Shown in pieces: positions 30,459 through 37,787 of a stretch of 37,787 nt of DNA. A program made the translations under genes and the position numbers. Within the stretch, counting starts at the first letter, position 1. Each line of letters opens with the position of its first letter. The notes below the pieces were generated by a model. That model worked only from the letters and a program-made list of their open reading frames with translations. It did not search any database and was not told where the DNA came from. The DNA comes from an uncultured Acidimicrobiia bacterium (GTDB taxonomy: Bacteria; Actinomycetota; Acidimicrobiia; Acidimicrobiales; CAIXPF01): NCBI GenBank assembly GCA_903921205.1, contig CAIXPF010000010.1, positions 1 through 37,787 on the forward strand. Reading direction: 5' to 3'.

Positions 30459-31124
30459 GGCAGTGATCGCAGTCGGTGGCGGCACCAGCCCGGCACGCGC
30501 CGCGCCGAGCGCCGTGGCCACCACCTGCTCGACCAGACCCTCCGGCACCACCTGCTGCACGACGAGCCGTCGGTACAACAGCGGGCCGAGGATCAACGAC
30601 ACCAGCAGTTCGGCATCGGTCACCGACGGCAGTCGCCCGTCGGCCACGGCCGCGGCCACCAACTCCAGCAACGGCCGCCGGCGGGCCCGTACCAGCCGGT
30701 CGTGCAGGTCGACCAGCGCCGGGTCGCGCTCGGTGGCGGCGAGCAGATCGGGCAGCAGCACCGACATCGGCGGGTTGCTGAGGCGGTGGTTGATGGCGGC
30801 CGCCACCGCCAGCAGGTCCGCATCGAGATCCCCGGTCGGCACCGGCAGCTCGGGCGGCGGGATCGCCACCCAGGCATCGGCCAGCAGGGCGTCGCGATTC
30901 GGCCACTGCCGGTAGATGGTGGTCTTGGCCACGCCCGAGCGTTCCGACACGGCGTCGATGGTGGTGGCGAACACCCCTCGCTCGACCATCAGCTCGAGGG
31001 CTGCAGCGAGCACAGCCCGGCGGGAACGCTGCACTCGGGGATCGGGCGGGCGAGCGTCGGCGTCCACGCCGGCGGGGACGGCGGGGACGGCGGGGACGGC
31101 GGCTGCTGACCGGGCAGGACGCAT
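30453..31124 (-). CDS. TetR family transcriptional regulator
   Basis: 223 residues. Seen: a variable N terminus with the repeat AVPAVPAVPA (8-18), a helix-turn-helix starting RRAVLAAALELMVERGVFAT with DAVSERSGVAKTTIYRQWPN, and a C-terminal domain (TetR_C type) with ELLVSLILGPLLYRRLVVQQ. ATG 31124 has TACGGT at seven bases. The 53-base divergent region shared with the OsmC-family gene makes that gene the natural target (inference). The ligand could be an organic hydroperoxide or thiol-reactive compound. Confidence 0.9.
   Translation of the reverse strand: MRPARSAAAVPAVPAVPAGVDADARPPDPRVQRSRRAVLAAALELMVERGVFATTIDAVSERSGVAKTTIYRQWPNRDALLADAWVAIPPPELPVPTGDLDADLLAVAAAINHRLSNPPMSVLLPDLLAATERDPALVDLHDRLVRARRRPLLELVAAAVADGRLPSVTDAELLVSLILGPLLYRRLVVQQVVPEGLVEQVVATALGAARAGLVPPPTAITAG
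31072..31098. repeat. 9-base coding tandem repeat in TetR N terminus
   Basis: Three perfect copies of GCGGGGACG, encoding Val-Pro-Ala repeats on the minus strand. The multiple-of-three unit keeps the frame. Confidence 0.75.
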
Positions 31125-31131
31125 GGCCCAG

Positions 31132-31137
31132 ACCGTA
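31132..31137 (-). promoter_or_regulatory. -10 box TACGGT, leaderless start of second TetR gene
   Basis: TACGGT on the minus strand, seven bases, then ATG at 31124. Confidence 0.55.
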
Positions 31138-31164
31138 GCCCCGGCCGGTGACGTGGTTTCGCCG

Positions 31165-31170
31165 TAGCGT
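31165..31170 (+). promoter_or_regulatory. -10 box TAGCGT, leaderless start of OsmC-family gene
   Basis: TAGCGT, seven bases, then ATG 31178. It is separated by 27 bases from the divergent TetR -10 box. Confidence 0.6.
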
Positions 31171-31177
31171 GGGGTCC

Positions 31178-31633
31178 ATGCGCATCTTCCACCGTGAGAC
31201 GGTCACCGCGACCCTCCGGCAGGGGCCGAACCCGCCGGAGGTCGACGTCGTCGCCGAGGGGGTGCAGGCGCTGCTCACCCTGCCGGTCAGCCTCGGTGGC
31301 GAACCACGGACCGACTCGACCAACCCCGAGCAGCTGTTCGGTTCGGCCCTGTCGGGCTGCATGACGTTCGCACTGGAGCACACGCTGCGTCGTCTGCACC
31401 GGCGGCCCGAGGACCTCGTGGGGCTGCGGGTCACCGCCGAGGTACGCATCGGACGGGCCGCGGACCGCACCAACCGGCTCGAGGCGGACCTGTGGATCGA
31501 CCTGCCGGGGGTCGAGCAGGACCGGGCCGAGGCCCTGTGCGCCGAGGCGACGCGCTACTGCCCGTTCCACCAGGCCATCAAGGGCAATGTCGAGACGACC
31601 ATGACCGTGACGGGTCGGCCACCGACGGCCTGA
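31178..31633 (+). CDS. OsmC/Ohr family protein
   Basis: 151 residues. Thiol-based peroxidase family that reduces organic hydroperoxides. Seen: NPEQLFGSALSGCM with first redox C61 and RYCPFHQAI with second C128, both near the expected spacing, and a middle strand-rich region. R44 could serve as the catalytic Arg, though general OsmC-like proteins vary. The start is ATG 31178; the earlier in-frame ATG (31148) would overlap the promoter. It is divergent from a TetR gene and convergent with the acyl-CoA dehydrogenase. Confidence 0.9.
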   Translation: MRIFHRETVTATLRQGPNPPEVDVVAEGVQALLTLPVSLGGEPRTDSTNPEQLFGSALSGCMTFALEHTLRRLHRRPEDLVGLRVTAEVRIGRAADRTNRLEADLWIDLPGVEQDRAEALCAEATRYCPFHQAIKGNVETTMTVTGRPPTA

Positions 31634-31647
31634 CGCTCGGGCCGGGC

Positions 31648-31677
31648 CGGACCGGCCGCAGCGGCGGGGCCGGTCCG
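31648..31677. terminator. Bidirectional stem-loop terminator
   Basis: A perfect ten-pair stem (31648-31657 with 31668-31677) and ten-base loop filling the 45-base gap between convergent OsmC and acyl-CoA dehydrogenase genes. Confidence 0.7.
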
Positions 31678-31678
31678 C

Positions 31679-32794
31679 TCAGAGGCGGCCCTGGCCGAGA
31701 TCGAGCCGGCCCCGGGCCACGTTCACCCGCAGCACGTCGCTCTCCCCCTCGGCCAGACGCAACGTGCGCAGCCGCCGCATCACCTGCTCGAGGGGATGAC
31801 CCTCCACCAGGGCCTCACCCCCGACCAGCTGGATCGCGCCGTCGACCACCTCGCCGGCCACCTCGCTGGCGAACAGCTTGGCGGCGATGGACTCGTTGAC
31901 CACGTTCTCGCCGGCGTCGGTGAGCCGAGCCGTGCGGTAGACCAGGCTGCGCGCCGCGTACACCTTGACCTGCAGGTCGCCGTAGCGCAGGCGGGCCCGT
32001 TCGGTGTCCCCGGGCCGCCGTCCGTCACGCCGCGGGGTGACCAGGTGCTCGGCCAGCAACGCCAGGACCCACATCGCCGTGCCGGTGCAGTCCGCGGCGA
32101 TGGCCCGACGCACCTCGCTGATGCGCTCGAGTGCCCGACCGCGGCCCTCACCCGGCCGGCCGAGGGCGTGGGTGCGCGGTACCCGGACCTCCTCGAACGC
32201 GAACGCCGCATGATGGGACCCGTCGAAGGAGGCGAAGCGACGCAGCATCCGCACCCCCGGCAGGTCGGTGTCCACCACCACCATGGCCGGGCCCTCGCCC
32301 TCGACCTCCACGGTGGCGGTCAGGAAGTCGGCATCGGCCCCGCCGGTGACGTAGGACTTCTGCCCGGTGATGACCAGCTCCTCGCCCTCGATGCGGGCCC
32401 AGGTCGGCCGGGGCGCGTCGACCGGCTCCGTAAAGGCGAAGCCGGCCCGCAGCTCACCGGCGAGCAGCGGGCCGAGATGCGTACCGCGTAGGGGCTCGCC
32501 CACCCCCGCCAGGACCCCCGGGCCGTCCCCGAACACCCCGCGCACCCCGCCGCATCCGGCCGCGGCGAGGGCCTCGCGAACCACCAGCAGGGTCAGCGCC
32601 GACGGCGCCGTGCCGTCCTCGGCAGGCTGGGCCAGCCCGTGCAAGCCGGCCTGGCGGGACGCTGCGGCCACCGCCCGGCGGCGGTTCCGTTCGTCGAGGG
32701 AGACGTCATCGCGCAACGCCAGCAGGTGGTCGTGCGCCAGTCGGGTGGCACGATCGCGCCAGGCCAGCAGCTCAGGGGTCAGGAAGTCGGGCAC
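31679..32794 (-). CDS. Acyl-CoA dehydrogenase family protein
   Basis: 371 residues, FAD enzyme that oxidises acyl-CoA and passes electrons to ETF. Seen: N-terminal helical domain from FLTPELLAWRDRATRLAHDH, the FAD/substrate strand region AGFAFTEPVDAPRPTWARIE followed by ITGQKSYVTGGADAD, DGSHHAAFAFEEVRVP, and the C-terminal helices with QLVGGEALVEGHPLEQVMRR and LRLAEGESDVLRVNVARG. The catalytic Glu cannot be fixed by eye. The start GTG 32794 is chosen because the family begins there, with GAGACT six bases upstream. It is divergent from ilvE by 97 bases. etfBA in this window could be the acceptor. Confidence 0.88.
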   Translation of the reverse strand: MPDFLTPELLAWRDRATRLAHDHLLALRDDVSLDERNRRRAVAAASRQAGLHGLAQPAEDGTAPSALTLLVVREALAAAGCGGVRGVFGDGPGVLAGVGEPLRGTHLGPLLAGELRAGFAFTEPVDAPRPTWARIEGEELVITGQKSYVTGGADADFLTATVEVEGEGPAMVVVDTDLPGVRMLRRFASFDGSHHAAFAFEEVRVPRTHALGRPGEGRGRALERISEVRRAIAADCTGTAMWVLALLAEHLVTPRRDGRRPGDTERARLRYGDLQVKVYAARSLVYRTARLTDAGENVVNESIAAKLFASEVAGEVVDGAIQLVGGEALVEGHPLEQVMRRLRTLRLAEGESDVLRVNVARGRLDLGQGRL

Positions 32795-32877
32795 GCCGGC
32801 AGTCTCGCCGATCGGTCCGCGGGCCGCCGGGTCGCGCCGCCGGCGATTTCGTCGTGCGCGACCGGGCCCGCTCCGCG

Positions 32878-32883
32878 TAGCGT
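32878..32883 (+). promoter_or_regulatory. -10 box TAGCGT of ilvE
   Basis: TAGCGT, eight bases, then GTG 32892. An AGGA lies between, so this start may use either mode. Confidence 0.5.
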
Positions 32884-32891
32884 AGGAAGCA

Positions 32892-33920
32892 GTGACTTCT
32901 GCAACACCGATCCCCGACCCGCCCACCGCAGCCTTCGGCACCCTGTTCACCGCCACGATGTCGCACGTGCGCTTCGAGGACGGTGCCTGGGGTGAACCCA
33001 TCCTCGGTCCGGTGCAGCCCTTCTCGTTCCACCCTGCGGCCCACGTGCTGCACTACGGCAGCGCCTGCTTCGAGGGTCTCAAGGCCCACCGAGGCCTCGA
33101 CAACGTGGTGCGGATCTTCCGGTCCAAGGCGCACATCGCCCGTATGCGCCAATCGGCCGAGGTGCTGTGCCTGCCGGTCCCGCCCGAGGACATGCTCGAC
33201 ACCATGATCCGTGAGGTCACCCGGGCGTCCGACGCCGAGGTCCCGGCCGCGCCGGGCTCGCTCTACCTCCGCCCGACCCTGGTCGGCACCGAGGAGAACG
33301 TCGGAGCCGCCGCAGCGCCCTCGGTCTCGGCCCTGCTGTTCGTGCTCGCCGGCCCGGTGGGCGACTACTTCTCCGGCGGGATCCGCCCGTTGGCCATCGA
33401 CATCGAGATCGTGCAGCCCCGCACCACCCCGACCTTCGGTGTGGTGAAGTCAGGCGCGAACTACGTGATGGCCCTGCGCCCCACCCTCGAGGCCAAGAAG
33501 AAGCTGGGCGTCGACCAGGTGCTGTTCGCTCCGGGCGGCATCGTGCAGGAGACCGGCGCTGCCAACTTCATGCTGATCGACGGCGAACGCGTCGTCACCC
33601 CGGCCTTGAACGACAACTTCCTGCACGGCGTCACCCGCGACTCGCTGCTGCGGCTCGCCGCCGACCTCGGCTTCGTCGTCGAGGACCGGGACGTGACCGT
33701 CGACGAGGTCATCGCCTGGGCCCGACGTTCCGACGGCGAGGCTGCGCTCACCGGCACTGCAGCGGTGCTCTCCCCTGTCGGCAAGCTGGTGTTCAAGGGC
33801 GAGTCGATCCCGGTTGGCAACGGCGGTATCGGCGAGCACTCGATGCGCCTGCGCAAGGCGCTGACCGACCTGCACGTCGGCGCGGCACCCGACCCCTACG
33901 GCTGGCTGACCCTGCCCTGA
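32892..33920 (+). CDS. ilvE: Branched-chain amino acid aminotransferase
   Basis: 342 residues. PLP enzyme that interconverts leucine, isoleucine and valine with their 2-oxo acids. Seen: the class IV fold, HVLHYGSACFEGLKAHRG (51-68), RPTLVGTEENVG (128-139), PLP lysine candidate K186 in FGVVKSGANYVMAL, and QETGAANFMLIDGE. The BCAT-like NYVMALRPTLEAKKKLGVDQ region separates it from D-amino acid transaminases. Eukaryotic-type BCAT of this length is common in Actinobacteria. It may feed branched-chain acyl-CoA breakdown by the neighbouring genes (inference). Confidence 0.92.
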   Translation: MTSATPIPDPPTAAFGTLFTATMSHVRFEDGAWGEPILGPVQPFSFHPAAHVLHYGSACFEGLKAHRGLDNVVRIFRSKAHIARMRQSAEVLCLPVPPEDMLDTMIREVTRASDAEVPAAPGSLYLRPTLVGTEENVGAAAAPSVSALLFVLAGPVGDYFSGGIRPLAIDIEIVQPRTTPTFGVVKSGANYVMALRPTLEAKKKLGVDQVLFAPGGIVQETGAANFMLIDGERVVTPALNDNFLHGVTRDSLLRLAADLGFVVEDRDVTVDEVIAWARRSDGEAALTGTAAVLSPVGKLVFKGESIPVGNGGIGEHSMRLRKALTDLHVGAAPDPYGWLTLP

Positions 33921-33939
33921 TTCCTGCGACCGCGGTGGC

Positions 33940-33958
33940 CCGGCCCGCCTCGGGCCGG
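33940..33958 (+). terminator. Stem-loop after ilvE
   Basis: A perfect eight-pair stem with a three-base loop CCT, 20 bases after the ilvE stop and 27 before the next start. It may end or attenuate transcription into the CoA-transferase gene. Confidence 0.5.
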
Positions 33959-33984
33959 CGCTGCCGGCACCCTGAGGTGGCCCG

Positions 33985-36423
33985 ATGCTGGCTCCGTACC
34001 GAGTTCTCGACCTGACCGACGACCGCGGGCAGTTGGCCGGCCAACTGCTGGCGTTCCTCGGGGCCGAGGTGATCCTGGTCGAACCGCCGGGCGGGTCGGC
34101 CGCCCGGAACGTCGGCCCGTTCGCCGTCGACCGGGAACGGCCCGACGGTGAGTCCTCGCTGTTCTTCTGGAGCTACAACCGCGGCAAGCGCTCGGTGGTC
34201 CTCGACCTCGAGCACGAACACGGCCGCCAGCAGCTCCGCACGCTCGCCGCCGGGGCCGACATCCTGATCGAGTCCTTCGGTCCAGGTGGCCTGGTGGAGC
34301 TGGGGCTGTCGCCCGAGGAGCTGGCCCGGCTGAACCCGGCGCTCATCGTGGCGTCGATCAGCCCGTTCGGGGCCGATGGGCCGAAGGCCCACTGGCAGGC
34401 CACCGACCTCACCGTGGTCGCCGCCGGCGGCCAGATGAGCCTCACCGGCGACGACGACCGATCCCCGGTGCGCGTCAGCGTCCCCCAGGCCTTCCACCAC
34501 GCTGCAGCCGATGCCGCCGGCGCCGTCCTGCTCGCCTTGTACGAACGTCAGCACCACTCGGGTACCGGCCAGCACATCGACGTGTCCGCCCAGCAGTCGG
34601 TCATGCAGGCCGCCCAGTCGATGATGCTGGCGGCGCCACTGAACGCCAGCCTGCTGACCCGGGTGGCCGGCGGGGTGAAGGTCGGGCCGATCCACATCCA
34701 GCTCATGTGGCCCTGCGCCGACGGGCACGTCTCGGTCACCCTGCTGTTCGGCGCGGCCATTGCGCCGTTCACCCGCAACCTGGTGCAGTGGGCCTTCGAG
34801 GAGGGCTTCCTCGACGAGGCCCAGCGCGACCGCGACTGGGTCAACTTCGCCACCGCGCTGTTCACCCAGGCCGAGGCCGTCGCGTTCTACGAGCGGCTCA
34901 AGGCCGACCTCGGCCGGTTCCTGCTGACCAAGACCAAGCAGGAACTGCTCGACGCCGCCTTCGCCCGTCGCCTGCTCATCACCCCGGTGACCACCACCGC
35001 GGACGTCCTGGCGAGCCCGCAGCTCGAGGCCCGCGAGTTCTGGCAGGACGTCACCCACGACGACGGCACCACCGTGCGGTACCCCGGTGCGCTGGCCAGG
35101 TTGAGCGCCACGCCGCTGCCGACCCTGCCCCCCGCACCGGCGTTGGGGCGCGACACCGACGCCGTGCTGGACGCACCCGCCCGCCGGCCGGCCCTCGCTG
35201 CGCCCACCCCGGACCCGCAGCGACGCGGCGGCGCCCTCGACGGGCTCAAGGTGCTCGACCTGATGTGGGTCATGGCCGGGCCGGCGACGAGCCGGGTGCT
35301 GGCCGACTACGGCGCCACCGTGGTCCGGGTGGAGTCCTCCAACCGGGTCGACACGGCCCGGACCCTCCAACCGTTCCGGGACAACGGCAACGGTCCCGAC
35401 GACTCGGGCCTGTTCAACAACATGAACGCCGGCAAGCTCGGCCTGGCGCTCGACCTGTCCAAACCCGGCGCCCGTGACGTCGTGCTGGACCTGGTCCGCT
35501 GGGCCGATGTCGTGCTCGAGGCGTTCTCACCCCGGGCCATGAAGGGCTGGGGGCTCGACTACGAGACCCTACGACAGGTCAAGCCCGACCTGATCATGGC
35601 CTCGACGTGCCTGATGGGCCAGAGCGGCCCATGGACCGGGCTGGCCGGCTTCGGCACCATGGCCGCGGCGATCAGTGGGTTCTTCAACGTCGCCGGCTGG
35701 CCCGACCGGGCGCCGTGCGGCCCTTTCGGCGCGTACACCGACTACGTCGCACCCAAGCTGCTGCTGCCGGTGCTGCTGGCCGCCCTCGAGCACCGCAGGG
35801 CCACCGGCGAGGGCCAGTACATCGACCTCGCCCAGGGAGAAGCCTCGTTGCAGCTGCTCGCGCCCGCCCTGCTCGACGGCAGCCTCAACGGCCGGCCCAC
35901 CGAGCGAGCGGGCAACGACGACCCGGTGTACGCCCCGCACGGCGTCTATCCATGCCGGGGTGAGGACCGGTGGGTGGCGGTCGCGGTCATCGACGACGAC
36001 GCCTGGCAGGCGCTGTGCGGCCTGGTCGGCCGGCCGGAGCTCGCCGGGCTCGACGGTGCCGCCCGTCGGGACCGCCGCCGCGAACTCGACACGGTGATCG
36101 CCGCTTGGACCGAGGGTCTCGATGCCGAGGTCGCCCAGGAACGGCTCCAGGCGGCCGGCGTCGCGGCGCACCAGGTGCAGAACTCGCACGAGTGCGTGGC
36201 CGACGCGCAGTTGGCCCATCGCGGCCACTTCGTCACCGTCGCCCATGCCGCGCAGGGCAGCACCGTGGTCGAGGGCAGCCGGTTCCGGTTGTCGCGCACC
36301 CCGTCCTCGACGACCCGTGGCGGCCCGGTCTTCGGCGAGCACTCCTTCGAGGTGCTCACCGACCTGCTCGGCTACGACCCCGACCGCATCGCCGAGTTGG
36401 CCGTGGCCGAACTGCTCGAGTGA
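33985..36423 (+). CDS. Double-domain CaiB/BaiF CoA transferase
   Basis: 812 residues, two fused family III CoA-transferase units (about 1-400 and 417-812) that move CoA between carboxylic acids. Seen: each half has a Rossmann start (YRVLDLTDDRGQLAGQLLAF; LKVLDLMWVMAGPATSRVLA) and GTGQHIDVSAQ or GEGQYIDLAQGE. In the second half the catalytic Asp is D586 (GAYTDYVAP). In the first half the aligned position reads F170 (VPQAFHHAA), so that half looks inactive as a catalyst. A GAGG ribosome site precedes ATG 33985. It may be read through from ilvE. Substrate unknown. Confidence 0.88.
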   Translation: MLAPYRVLDLTDDRGQLAGQLLAFLGAEVILVEPPGGSAARNVGPFAVDRERPDGESSLFFWSYNRGKRSVVLDLEHEHGRQQLRTLAAGADILIESFGPGGLVELGLSPEELARLNPALIVASISPFGADGPKAHWQATDLTVVAAGGQMSLTGDDDRSPVRVSVPQAFHHAAADAAGAVLLALYERQHHSGTGQHIDVSAQQSVMQAAQSMMLAAPLNASLLTRVAGGVKVGPIHIQLMWPCADGHVSVTLLFGAAIAPFTRNLVQWAFEEGFLDEAQRDRDWVNFATALFTQAEAVAFYERLKADLGRFLLTKTKQELLDAAFARRLLITPVTTTADVLASPQLEAREFWQDVTHDDGTTVRYPGALARLSATPLPTLPPAPALGRDTDAVLDAPARRPALAAPTPDPQRRGGALDGLKVLDLMWVMAGPATSRVLADYGATVVRVESSNRVDTARTLQPFRDNGNGPDDSGLFNNMNAGKLGLALDLSKPGARDVVLDLVRWADVVLEAFSPRAMKGWGLDYETLRQVKPDLIMASTCLMGQSGPWTGLAGFGTMAAAISGFFNVAGWPDRAPCGPFGAYTDYVAPKLLLPVLLAALEHRRATGEGQYIDLAQGEASLQLLAPALLDGSLNGRPTERAGNDDPVYAPHGVYPCRGEDRWVAVAVIDDDAWQALCGLVGRPELAGLDGAARRDRRRELDTVIAAWTEGLDAEVAQERLQAAGVAAHQVQNSHECVADAQLAHRGHFVTVAHAAQGSTVVEGSRFRLSRTPSSTTRGGPVFGEHSFEVLTDLLGYDPDRIAELAVAELLE

Positions 36424-36439
36424 GCCGCCGGCCCGGCCG

Positions 36440-37504
36440 TCAGTCGACCACCGTCACCGGTGCCCCGTCGGGCAACTCGTGGTAGAGGAAGGCGGCGTCG
36501 GCGTCGTTCATGCGAACACAGCCGTGGGACACGCCGTACTCCCCGAGCGGCGTCCAGAGCCGGACATCGCGGTCACCCACCCAGGGGATGCCGTGGAAGC
36601 CGATCCCACCGTTGAACACCGTGAAGTAGTCCATGTGGACCACGGCGTTCGTCTCCGAGGTCCCGACCCGGATCCGCTCCTGCACGGCGAAGGCTCCCGT
36701 CGGGGTCTCGGTGCCCTCGCCACCGGTCGAGACCGGGAACAGGGCGATGACTGCGCCCGCGGCATTCGCCACATACACCCGCTGCTCGGACAGATCGACC
36801 AGCACAGCTGCCGGCAACCGGTCCGCCGGGACGGATACGGTCGCCTGCAGGGCCTCGACCGTGGGGCCGTCGACCAGACCGGTAGCGGCGAGCCCGGCGG
36901 CGCGCTGCACCCGCCACAGCGCCGCCGTGGTCGCCGGGTCCGACGCAGCGTCGGTGCGCTCGCCGGTGTCGGTGGCGGCTGCCAGTCCCCACAACAGCCG
37001 GCGGACGAGCGGCTGCCAGAGCGGATCGGCCGGCTGCGCGACAGGGTCGACCGCGTCGATCGCACCGGGGAACTCCGCCGGCCAGGACGACGCCAGGCGT
37101 GGATCCGTCACCGGCGCAACTGCGCCGTCCGCACCGGTATCCCGAGTCCCACCGGAAAGGGTCGTAGCAGCAGACCCGGCGGCAGCAGATCCGACCTCGG
37201 CGGCGATCGCGAAACCGAACGACGACGCCACCGCGACCGGCGCTGCGACTGGCTCGGTAGCGACGGGAGGGGCGGTCGGACGCCCCGCGACCGGGACGGC
37301 CTGGCCCCAGATTCCCCGATCGGCACCGATGGACGGGCGGTCCACCCCGGGGTCGGCCCCGGCCGTCCCCAGCGCCGCTCGCGCGGTCACCATCCGATCG
37401 GGCATCGGGCGCGGCCCCGCCGTGCCACAGGCGGCCACCACCACGACCGCGAGCGAGAACACGCCGATCACCCGTGCAGATCTGGTGGCGGAACTCCGGC
37501 GCAT
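36440..37504 (-). CDS. L,D-transpeptidase lipoprotein with peptidoglycan-binding domain
   Basis: 354 residues. Makes 3-3 cross-links in, or otherwise acts on, peptidoglycan. Seen: lipoprotein signal peptide (MRRSSATRSARVIGVFSLAV then VVVAAC, acylated C26), a Pro/Ala/Thr-rich spacer, a peptidoglycan-binding-like motif AALWRVQRAAGLAATGLVDG, and a YkuD catalytic domain with GFHGIPW and SHGCVRM (nucleophile C329). The start at ATG 37504 gives the intact signal; a frame open further upstream was rejected. Its 3' end is 16 bases from the CoA-transferase stop. It is divergent from the P450 across 175 bases. Confidence 0.92.
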   Translation of the reverse strand: MRRSSATRSARVIGVFSLAVVVVAACGTAGPRPMPDRMVTARAALGTAGADPGVDRPSIGADRGIWGQAVPVAGRPTAPPVATEPVAAPVAVASSFGFAIAAEVGSAAAGSAATTLSGGTRDTGADGAVAPVTDPRLASSWPAEFPGAIDAVDPVAQPADPLWQPLVRRLLWGLAAATDTGERTDAASDPATTAALWRVQRAAGLAATGLVDGPTVEALQATVSVPADRLPAAVLVDLSEQRVYVANAAGAVIALFPVSTGGEGTETPTGAFAVQERIRVGTSETNAVVHMDYFTVFNGGIGFHGIPWVGDRDVRLWTPLGEYGVSHGCVRMNDADAAFLYHELPDGAPVTVVD

Positions 37505-37614
37505 CGGCGCCTCTATCGGCGCCCGACGCCTGCACATTGAGCCGGACCGGGCGGAACCGTCCGAGCGGGGCCGGGCGGCTGAAGCGAGCGGCCCCGGCCG
37601 GATCGGCCCGAACG

Positions 37615-37642
37615 GGGCCCGGACCGAACAGGGCCCGGACCG
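37615..37642. repeat. 12-base direct repeat upstream of P450 gene
   Basis: GGGCCCGGACCG occurs at 37615-37626 and 37631-37642, 16 bases apart and about 24 bases before the P450 -10 box. It could be a tandem regulator site. Confidence 0.45.
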
Positions 37643-37665
37643 GACGGGCAGCGAGGCAGCGTCGG

Positions 37666-37671
37666 TAGGCT
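37666..37671 (+). promoter_or_regulatory. -10 box TAGGCT of P450 gene
   Basis: TAGGCT, eight bases, then ATG 37680. Confidence 0.5.
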
Positions 37672-37679
37672 CGGGCGGT

Positions 37680-37787
37680 ATGGCACCGCCCATCGATCTG
37701 CTCTCGCCGTCGGCCTTCCGGGGCAGCCAGCCCCACGAGCAGTTCGCCTGGCTGCGCGAACACGACCCGGTGCACCGTCATGCCGAA
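37680..37787 (+). CDS. Cytochrome P450, N-terminal fragment (cut by window end)
   Basis: The first 36 codons only, open to the window edge. Seen: MAPPIDLLSPSAFRG followed by QPHEQFAWLREHDPVHRHAE, a start typical of actinobacterial P450s (the ...WLREHDPV... helix A region). The heme-binding cysteine lies outside the window. In this class of bacteria such P450s hydroxylate steroids, fatty acids or xenobiotics. Its start is supported by TAGGCT eight bases upstream. Confidence 0.75.
   Translation, partial: MAPPIDLLSPSAFRGSQPHEQFAWLREHDPVHRHAE

Overview
The window is about 37.8 kb of G+C-rich DNA (roughly 70% by eye), densely packed and with no gene-free stretch longer than about 210 bases. The gene content is actinobacterial: a WhiB1-type regulator beside a PdtaS-type histidine kinase, the histidine phosphatase/DUF3090/SCO1664-family trio, a DUF3107 protein, a TB7.3-like biotin carrier, a septum-formation lipoprotein and a class E-like sortase. 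A complete System I cytochrome c maturation set (ccmA to ccmI) is unusual for Actinobacteria. Together with many acyl-CoA and F420-type genes it suggests a deep branch such as Acidimicrobiia. That placement is inference. No rRNA, tRNA, CRISPR array, transposase, integrase or phage gene was seen, so this looks like stable chromosome.

Layout. 1-3.7 kb: crotonase-fold protein, carboxymuconolactone decarboxylase-like protein, SDR oxidoreductase and an FrhB-type F420/Fe-S oxidoreductase. 3.7-5.3 kb: two small unknown proteins and a family 5 uracil-DNA glycosylase. 5.4-8.4 kb: an operon of histidine phosphatase, DUF3090, a PI3/4-kinase-like SCO1664-family protein and an unknown 330-residue protein. 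8.5-10.3 kb: etfB-etfA. 10.3-12.0 kb: lipid kinase and glycerophosphodiesterase, overlapping tail to tail. 12.2-14.1 kb: whiB1 and pdtaS. 14.2-16.6 kb: DUF3107 and two ArsA/GET3-like ATPases. 16.7-18.7 kb: an Mrp Fe-S carrier ATPase divergent from a SufR-like regulator. 18.75-25.6 kb: ccmABCDEFGHI on the minus strand with overlapping or nearly touching genes. 25.7-27.8 kb: sortase, septum-formation lipoprotein, biotin carrier. 28-31.6 kb: small membrane protein, TetR, uridine kinase, NarL-type response regulator, second TetR, OsmC. 31.7-36.4 kb: acyl-CoA dehydrogenase, branched-chain aminotransferase, double-domain CoA transferase. 36.4-37.8 kb: L,D-transpeptidase lipoprotein and the first 36 codons of a cytochrome P450.

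Two themes tie the window together. First, from 12 to 25.6 kb nearly every gene is linked to Fe-S clusters, nitric oxide/redox sensing or heme: WhiB1, PdtaS, ArsA-type ATPases, Mrp, SufR-like regulator, Ccm. Second, the first genes of transcription units repeatedly carry a TANNNT -10 box only 6 to 9 bases before the ATG or GTG, usually without a Shine-Dalgarno sequence. This implies that leaderless (or nearly leaderless) mRNAs are the default here. whiB1, DUF3107 and the sortase are exceptions with real leaders. Convergent gene pairs are typically separated by long perfect GC stem-loops.
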